From Hungateiclostridiaceae bacterium UBA1305 (GTDB lineage: Bacteria > Bacillota > Clostridia > Acetivibrionales > DTU013), in assembly GCA_002307275.1 (NCBI GenBank), contig DBTX01000095.1, positions 1 to 64,000 of the forward strand: a stretch of DNA of 64,000 nt. Reading direction: 5' to 3'. Shown in pieces: positions 59,582 to 64,000 of this stretch (positions within the stretch are counted from its first letter, which is position 1; every line of letters starts with the position of its first letter). The notes below the pieces were generated by a model. It was given only the letters and a program-made list of their open reading frames with translations, made no database searches and was not told the DNA's origin. Position numbers and translations under genes: made by a program.

Positions 59582-60367
59582 TTAGCCGCCTATCGTTTGA
59601 CCGCCATCTATGACGAGCGTCGCTCCCGTCATATAGTCAAAACAGCCTGAGGCCATTGCCAGAATAGGTCCTGCGATCTCTTCCACCGATCCCACCCTTC
59701 TTAACGGGATTTTACCTGCCATTTTTTCTTTAAACACCGGATCGTTGAAAAACTCCCGGTTAAGCTCGGTTACCACATAGCCGGGGCAAATTGCATTTAC
59801 ATTTATGCCATAGCGCGCCCATTCGTTCGCCATGGTTCTGGTAAGGCTGATAACACCTGCTTTAGATGCCCCATAGGGCGCCAGGCCCTTACCGCCGATC
59901 AGACCTCCCACTGAAGCCACATTTATGATTTTGCCTCCGCATCCCTGCTTTACCATCTGCGCAGCCACTGCCTGTGCAAACAGAAATACTCCCTTGAGGT
60001 TTACATCAATTACGCTGCTGAAATTTTCCTCTGTCTGTTCAAGCAATGCGGCGGTTTTTCCGCTGATACCGGCGTTATTGATCAGGATATCTATCGCGCC
60101 GAATTTTTGGACAGTTTGGTTTACGACCCTGTCGATATCCTCCTTTTTTGAAGAATCTGCCGGTATCCCGATACAAGTCAAACCAAAAGCCGTGAATTCG
60201 TCTGAACATCTTTCACAATCGGCTTGCGTACGACTGGTGATTACCACATTAGCTCCGGATTTTGCCAGCGTTACCGCGGTTGCATACCCTAGGCCTTTGG
60301 TTGCCCCGGTAACAATAGCCGTCTTATCTTTCAGTTTAAAATCAGGCATTTTCAAATCTGATAGCAT
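59582..60367 (-). CDS. SDR-family oxidoreductase, first copy
   Basis: A classical short-chain dehydrogenase of 261 residues. The cofactor loop is TGATKGLGYATA, NNAGIS follows, and the catalytic Ser-Tyr-Lys occurs as NVASVGG and YGASKAGV. An Arg after the second strand (TSRTQADCER) suggests possible NADP preference. It is FabG-like but the substrate is unknown. The ATG at 60367 follows GGAG. It is 41 bases downstream of a paralogue. Confidence 0.9.
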   Translation of the reverse strand: MLSDLKMPDFKLKDKTAIVTGATKGLGYATAVTLAKSGANVVITSRTQADCERCSDEFTAFGLTCIGIPADSSKKEDIDRVVNQTVQKFGAIDILINNAGISGKTAALLEQTEENFSSVIDVNLKGVFLFAQAVAAQMVKQGCGGKIINVASVGGLIGGKGLAPYGASKAGVISLTRTMANEWARYGINVNAICPGYVVTELNREFFNDPVFKEKMAGKIPLRRVGSVEEIAGPILAMASGCFDYMTGATLVIDGGQTIGG

Positions 60368-60408
60368 AGTACACTCCAATCTATCTTCCCATCAGTCAAA
60401 CCTCACCG

Positions 60409-61194
60409 CTAATTGATGGTCATACCGCCGTCTACCGGAATCAGCGCGCCGGTTATGTATTTTGAAGCTTCGGTTGCCAAAAACAGAACAACTCCCGCCA
60501 CATCGTCCGGCTCACCGAAACGGCGCATGGATATCTTTTTGAGTACGGCTGAAGCGTTCTTTTCATCCGCAATGACAGCTTTGGTCATACTTGTCGTGAT
60601 ATATCCCGGAGCTACGGCGTTAACGTTTATACCATATCTTGCCCACTCGTTCGCCATAACCTTTGTCAGATGGATGACAGCTGCTTTCGCTGTGGCATAG
60701 ACCGAGGTGTATTTTGCCGCAAGAATGCCTGCCGCTGAGGAAATGTTGATTATTCTTCCTCCCGTACCATTGTCTTTCATGGTTTGTGCGATTATTTTGG
60801 AAGTGAAGTAAAGACCTTTGAGGTCAATGTTCTGGATAAAGTCCCAATCCTGCCCGGTGGTGTCTAAAATCGGTTTTTCTTCGCCGCCGACCCCCGCGTT
60901 GTTGACTAAAATATCAATCTTCCCGAAGGTTTCAATTGTTTTTTGTACCATTGCCCCGATCTGATCTGTTTCGCATACATCGGCCGCAATTCCGACGGCT
61001 TTGTACCCTTGATTCCTGAACGCTTGCGATACCTCGTCGCACTCATCCTGCCGGGGATTGGTTATCACGACATCCGCTCCGGCCGCCGCCATCTGCGCAG
61101 CCATACACAAACCCAGTCCCCTTGTTGAACCGGTTATCACAGCGACCTTTCCCGCAAGATCATATCTGGGTGCCGAAAATATTACTGGCTCCAT
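60409..61194 (-). CDS. SDR-family oxidoreductase, second copy
   Basis: A 261-residue paralogue of the following SDR. TGSTRGLGLCMA is the cofactor loop, NNAGVG the strand 4 motif, NISSAAG and YATAKAAV give Ser, Tyr and Lys. Sequence divergence from its neighbour (different substrate loop and C-terminus) suggests two successive or stereochemically different oxidations rather than recent duplication. AGGAGG precedes the ATG. It ends in TAG. Confidence 0.9.
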   Translation of the reverse strand: MEPVIFSAPRYDLAGKVAVITGSTRGLGLCMAAQMAAAGADVVITNPRQDECDEVSQAFRNQGYKAVGIAADVCETDQIGAMVQKTIETFGKIDILVNNAGVGGEEKPILDTTGQDWDFIQNIDLKGLYFTSKIIAQTMKDNGTGGRIINISSAAGILAAKYTSVYATAKAAVIHLTKVMANEWARYGINVNAVAPGYITTSMTKAVIADEKNASAVLKKISMRRFGEPDDVAGVVLFLATEASKYITGALIPVDGGMTIN

Positions 61195-61247
61195 ATTAAA
61201 CCCGGCCTCCTGTCTGTATAGTTCAGCTATTTTTCAAAGTGAATTTA

Positions 61248-62162
61248 TTACTTATTCCGTTGAGAGAGCAGCACTGCGAAAGCGATCGCGTTAAGCTTCA
61301 AATCCTGCCTGGTTGCTCTTGATGTGAAAACGATCGGAGAGGCGGCACCCATCACAATGGCGATCGTTGCATTATCAGTATAGTAATCAAAGGTTTTGCT
61401 CATTACATTGCCAACCTCAAGCGACGGCATAACCAGAAGATCGGCACGCCCTGCCACAGGGTGGTTGTAATCCTTATGTTTCGCCGCTTCAGGAGAAACC
61501 GCCAAATCAAGGGAAATAGGCCCGGCTATGGTGCATCCGGTTATCTCTCCGGTTTTATTCATTTGCTCCAGGGCCTGTGCGTCCAATGTGGCGGGCATTT
61601 TTTGGTTTACCGTTTCAGTAGCACATATCACGGCTACCTTTGGATTTTCATGTCCAAGCATATGCAACGTTTCAACCGCATTTTCTATGATCTTTTTCTT
61701 TGTGCCCAGATCGGGCAGAGGTACAAACCCAATATCGGTTATAAATACAAACTTGTTTTGCTTTTTAAGCTCCACTGCCAGCATGGAACTGATGATACGT
61801 CCTTCAATCTTTAATCCGGAATCTTTTGCAACCACTGCATGCATAAAGTCCTTCGTCTCAATATGGCCTTTCATAAGAATGTCGGCCTTTTTGCCCGCAA
61901 CGAGTCTGACCGCATGAGCCGCGGCAGGCCCAGGCTCCGCAATATCGATAATCTCGAAGCCTTCAATATTAATGTTGTGTTCGGCTGCAATCCGCCTTAT
62001 TTTCTCACTGCTGTCAATAAGGATTGCATCAGCCAGCCCACGTTCCCTTGCAATGCTAACCGTCTCCAGAACCACATCGTCCGCCGCCATGACAACCGCC
62101 ATGGTTTTGAGATTACTTCCGTTTAAGGCGTTCATTACATCTCGTATACTGTTGAGCATCAT
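61248..62162 (-). CDS. ptb: Phosphate butyryltransferase
   Basis: Ptb converts butyryl-CoA and phosphate to butyryl phosphate for Buk. It has 304 residues, with the fold of phosphotransacetylase (DILMKGHIETKDFMHAVV, FITDIGFVPLPDL, GRADLLVMPSLEVGNVMSK, VMGAASPIVFTSRA). It is the first gene of the operon. GAGGG precedes the ATG, and an IclR-type site lies just 15 bases upstream of the start codon. Confidence 0.93.
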   Translation of the reverse strand: MMLNSIRDVMNALNGSNLKTMAVVMAADDVVLETVSIARERGLADAILIDSSEKIRRIAAEHNINIEGFEIIDIAEPGPAAAHAVRLVAGKKADILMKGHIETKDFMHAVVAKDSGLKIEGRIISSMLAVELKKQNKFVFITDIGFVPLPDLGTKKKIIENAVETLHMLGHENPKVAVICATETVNQKMPATLDAQALEQMNKTGEITGCTIAGPISLDLAVSPEAAKHKDYNHPVAGRADLLVMPSLEVGNVMSKTFDYYTDNATIAIVMGAASPIVFTSRATRQDLKLNAIAFAVLLSQRNK

Positions 62163-62176
62163 TTTTCAGCCCTCTT

Positions 62177-62197
62177 TTTTGTTCTATATTGTCGCAC
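62177..62197. promoter_or_regulatory. IclR-type operator of the ptb operon
   Basis: Contains GTTCTATATTGTCGCAC, one base different from the site before korDABC over 21 positions. It lies about 18-38 bases downstream of the predicted start point, matching the kor arrangement. Confidence 0.6.
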
Positions 62198-62221
62198 ATC
62201 GTTCTGATATTTAATATATTT

Positions 62222-62250
62222 ATATTACTATACAAACTCCATTTTTGCAA
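62222..62250 (-). promoter_or_regulatory. Promoter of the ptb operon
   Basis: Minus-strand TTGCAA (62250-62245), a 17-base spacer and TAATAT (62227-62222), with an expected start near 62215. Confidence 0.45.
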
Positions 62251-62297
62251 TAAGAAATTATAAAAAACCTAAAGATAAGAATAATCCAGAGACAAAT

Positions 62298-62334
62298 AAA
62301 AGCTGTAATCCGCTTTAAATGGACTACAGCTTTT
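62298..62334 (-). terminator. Terminator after the AbrB-family gene
   Basis: AAAAGCTGTA and TACAGCTTTT arms plus TCC/GGA pairs across a mismatch, followed on the minus strand by TTTTATTTGTC. It ends the upstream transcript before the ptb promoter. Confidence 0.8.
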
Positions 62335-62350
62335 ATTGGATATTATAAAT

Positions 62351-63460
62351 TCACAATGGATTCCCTTGTTTCTTCTTTGCATAATGCCTGAAAAATACTC
62401 TAAGTAAAGGCGGTACGGCAAAATTTACAAACAGCATGCGGAATACCTGATAACCGGTAACCAATGACACATCCGCCGCAATTGTGCCGGCGATGACACC
62501 CATCTGGTCCGCCGCTCCGGGAGCCATGCACAGAAAGCCGGTTGCAGATGTTAACCCATGGATATTTCCAAGAAGGTATCCTAAAAACAGAGAAAAAAGA
62601 ATCAGAATTAAGCCATTTATTAAAGAAAATGAAATAAGTTTCACTTTATTTTGCAGGCTCTCCGGCTTAAGCGAAAGTCCAAGATAACAGCCCATCGAAA
62701 ACTGCGCGGCATATAGCAGGCAGGGTGACAGCGCCGGACTGTAAAACCCCGAAAGATTACATATTGTAATTCCAAGAATCGGGCCAAGAAAATACGGCGT
62801 CGGGAATTTAAGCTTTTTTGCAAGAAAAACGGAAATTACCGCAATGACCACTATCAGAAAAATTTTCAATACAGACCCTTCAGGCTGCGTTTCAACAGCT
62901 TGCTGCACAGCAGCCACATGAGCTGCGTTTCCCCTGGAATATAAAGGACTGCAAATAAACAGCGGAACACAAAAAACAACGAGAATCAGTCTTAATACCT
63001 GAAAAAACGTGATTATAGTCAGATCCAGGCCTTCAATTTCCTCCCCCAGCATCACCATCTGCGTAATGCCGCCCGGAATACAGCCGGCCAGTATGGATGG
63101 GTAATCAGTCTTTGTAAATCGTGAAACACCATAAGCTGTCACAGCGGAAAAAGCAAGGAGACATACTGAAGCGATCAGCATCCATGGCAATTGCCGTACA
63201 ATTTGATAAGCCGTTTGCTTATTAATGGAGGATCCGCAGGAATAGCCGATAATGATCATTGCGAGATTTCTCAATCCGGCCGGCCAGTATAAACGCTTCT
63301 TACACACCCTTGAGCCTATAAGAAGCGCCGACAACGGTCCAAGCATCCATGGCAGCGGTATATGGATGCCCATAAAGACCGGCACGCCAATAAAGCCGAT
63401 AATTATCGTTAAAAGCATCCTGGCCGGTTTACTTTGTTTGTTGATATACGTTATGAACAT
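62351..63460 (-). CDS. AbrB-family (AbrB/YbbK duplication) membrane protein
   Basis: This 369-residue integral membrane protein has about ten segments in two repeated halves, each with a GxxPW/GP-type loop (IPLPWMLGPLSALLIG; FPTPYFLGPILGITI) and GIPGGITQMVMLGEE-like motifs, here CIPGGITQMVMLGEE and MAPGAADQMGVI. The family is annotated as putative ammonia monooxygenase or AbrB regulator, but is more likely a transporter. No good ribosome site lies before 63460, so the start could be the ATG at 63418. The function in the cluster is unknown. Confidence 0.75.
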   Translation of the reverse strand: MFITYINKQSKPARMLLTIIIGFIGVPVFMGIHIPLPWMLGPLSALLIGSRVCKKRLYWPAGLRNLAMIIIGYSCGSSINKQTAYQIVRQLPWMLIASVCLLAFSAVTAYGVSRFTKTDYPSILAGCIPGGITQMVMLGEEIEGLDLTIITFFQVLRLILVVFCVPLFICSPLYSRGNAAHVAAVQQAVETQPEGSVLKIFLIVVIAVISVFLAKKLKFPTPYFLGPILGITICNLSGFYSPALSPCLLYAAQFSMGCYLGLSLKPESLQNKVKLISFSLINGLILILFSLFLGYLLGNIHGLTSATGFLCMAPGAADQMGVIAGTIAADVSLVTGYQVFRMLFVNFAVPPLLRVFFRHYAKKKQGNPL

Positions 63461-63511
63461 AGGACAATATTTGTCGGAATGTTGAGTTCAAACAGTTTCA
63501 TTATTTCCCTC

Positions 63512-64000
63512 CTATTTGCTTAACAATTTCAACACTGTCTCGCAAATCCCCTTCGGATCCATTTTATAATAGCGGTACACTTCCGATGGATCTCCTAAAA
63601 CAGAGAATTCGTCCGGTAATCCTATGCGTTTGAATTTACCGCAGAATCCATTTTCCGCAAGCACTTCGGCAACTGCTCCGCCAAGCCCGCCGTTGATGCT
63701 GTGCTCCTCCACTGTTACAATACAGCCGGTCTTTTTGCCCCAATCAATAATTGCCTGCGTATCCAGAGGCTTGATCGTATGCATGTCAATAACCGCCGCT
63801 TTTATTCCCTTGGCTTCAAGCATCCGGGCAGCCATCAGCGACCAGTAAACACTGCTGCCTGAACTGATAATGGCTAAGTCACCGCCCTCTTTTGCAACAA
63901 TGGCTTTTCCGATTTCCAACGTGTAATTTGTGTCTTTATACACATCCGGTTCCGCGCCGCGTGCAATTCGAATAATCATCGGCCCGGGAGTTGTCATTGA
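63512..64000 (-). CDS. Transketolase-type C-terminal subunit, 5' end outside the window
   Basis: The last 162 residues of a protein that continues beyond the right edge. EGGDLAIISSGSSVYWSLMAARML, IDMHTIKPLDTQAIIDWGKKTGCIVTVEEHSINGGLGGAVAEVL and FSVLGDPSEVYRYYKMD are the C-terminal domain of split transketolase/DXS-like TPP enzymes, whose full length is near 310 residues. The N-terminal TPP subunit is presumably further upstream. It ends in TAG and is followed by the AbrB-family gene. Confidence 0.85.
   Translation of the reverse strand, partial: SMTTPGPMIIRIARGAEPDVYKDTNYTLEIGKAIVAKEGGDLAIISSGSSVYWSLMAARMLEAKGIKAAVIDMHTIKPLDTQAIIDWGKKTGCIVTVEEHSINGGLGGAVAEVLAENGFCGKFKRIGLPDEFSVLGDPSEVYRYYKMDPKGICETVLKLLSK

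Noticed and set aside
62351..63460. AbrB-like membrane protein as an ammonia monooxygenase or DNA-binding regulator
   Set aside because: It is a polytopic membrane protein with two repeated halves and no helix-turn-helix or monooxygenase metal site.

Overview
The window reads as chromosome of a strictly anaerobic Bacillota (Clostridia-type) bacterium. Supporting signs are strong AGGAGG-type ribosome sites, frequent TTG starts, ferredoxin-linked 2-oxoacid oxidoreductase and crotonyl-CoA/butyrate enzymes, a DUF6143 protein, and a bacterial (split) pyrrolysine system. Genus cannot be fixed from the sequence alone. There are 58 protein-gene calls, one of them disrupted, one a remnant and one cut by the window edge, plus one tRNA gene.

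Region 1 (1-10.7 kb) is housekeeping or general: murC, then convergent fabZ, an HD-domain nucleotidase, an MFS transporter and Ku; a divergent heterodimeric ABC exporter pair; a PfkB-type kinase whose end runs into short palindromic repeats; and a DUF6143 protein.

Region 2 (10.7-30.1 kb), all on the minus strand, is a monomethylamine island. mtmC-mtmB encode the corrinoid protein and the methylamine methyltransferase, the latter with an in-frame amber codon at the pyrrolysine position. pylT (tRNA-Pyl, anticodon CUA) follows. Then come a 911-residue fusion of a corrinoid-protein reductive activator with a UroD/MtaA-like methyltransferase, pylB-pylC-pylD-pylSn-pylSc, and folD-fchA for folate one-carbon chemistry. 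Upstream lie Amt, two P-II proteins, a disrupted MocR regulator, CbiB, CobW, a lipoate ligase, a free-standing lipoyl-domain protein and a DUF5714 protein. The proposed logic is: methylamine enters, MtmB/MtmC take the methyl group, the fusion protein reactivates cobalt and passes the methyl on (probably to tetrahydrofolate), and ammonium is handled by Amt/P-II.

Region 3 (30.3-37.3 kb) holds an SLC13/ArsB-like transporter, an HpcH/HpaI aldolase, an OFA-type antiporter, and a prenyl-quinone set (UbiA/MenA-like prenyltransferase, NDH-2-like dehydrogenase, polyprenyl diphosphate synthase).

Region 4 (37.4-64 kb) is a catabolic island around an IclR regulator. One operon runs korDABC, two iron-sulfur flavoenzyme subunits, a degenerate butyrate-kinase-like protein, an Old Yellow Enzyme homologue, an FAD dehydrogenase, RraA and a TRAP transporter. 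The other runs ptb, two SDRs, hbd, 4-hydroxybutyryl-CoA dehydratase, crotonase, buk, an aldo/keto reductase and thiolase. Near-identical 21-bp sites lie at the same distance downstream of the putative promoters of both operons, and a related palindrome overlaps the iclR start site, so the two operons are probably one regulon. The imported substrate is not evident, but the downstream route is crotonyl-CoA to acetyl-CoA/butyrate with ATP from acyl phosphates.
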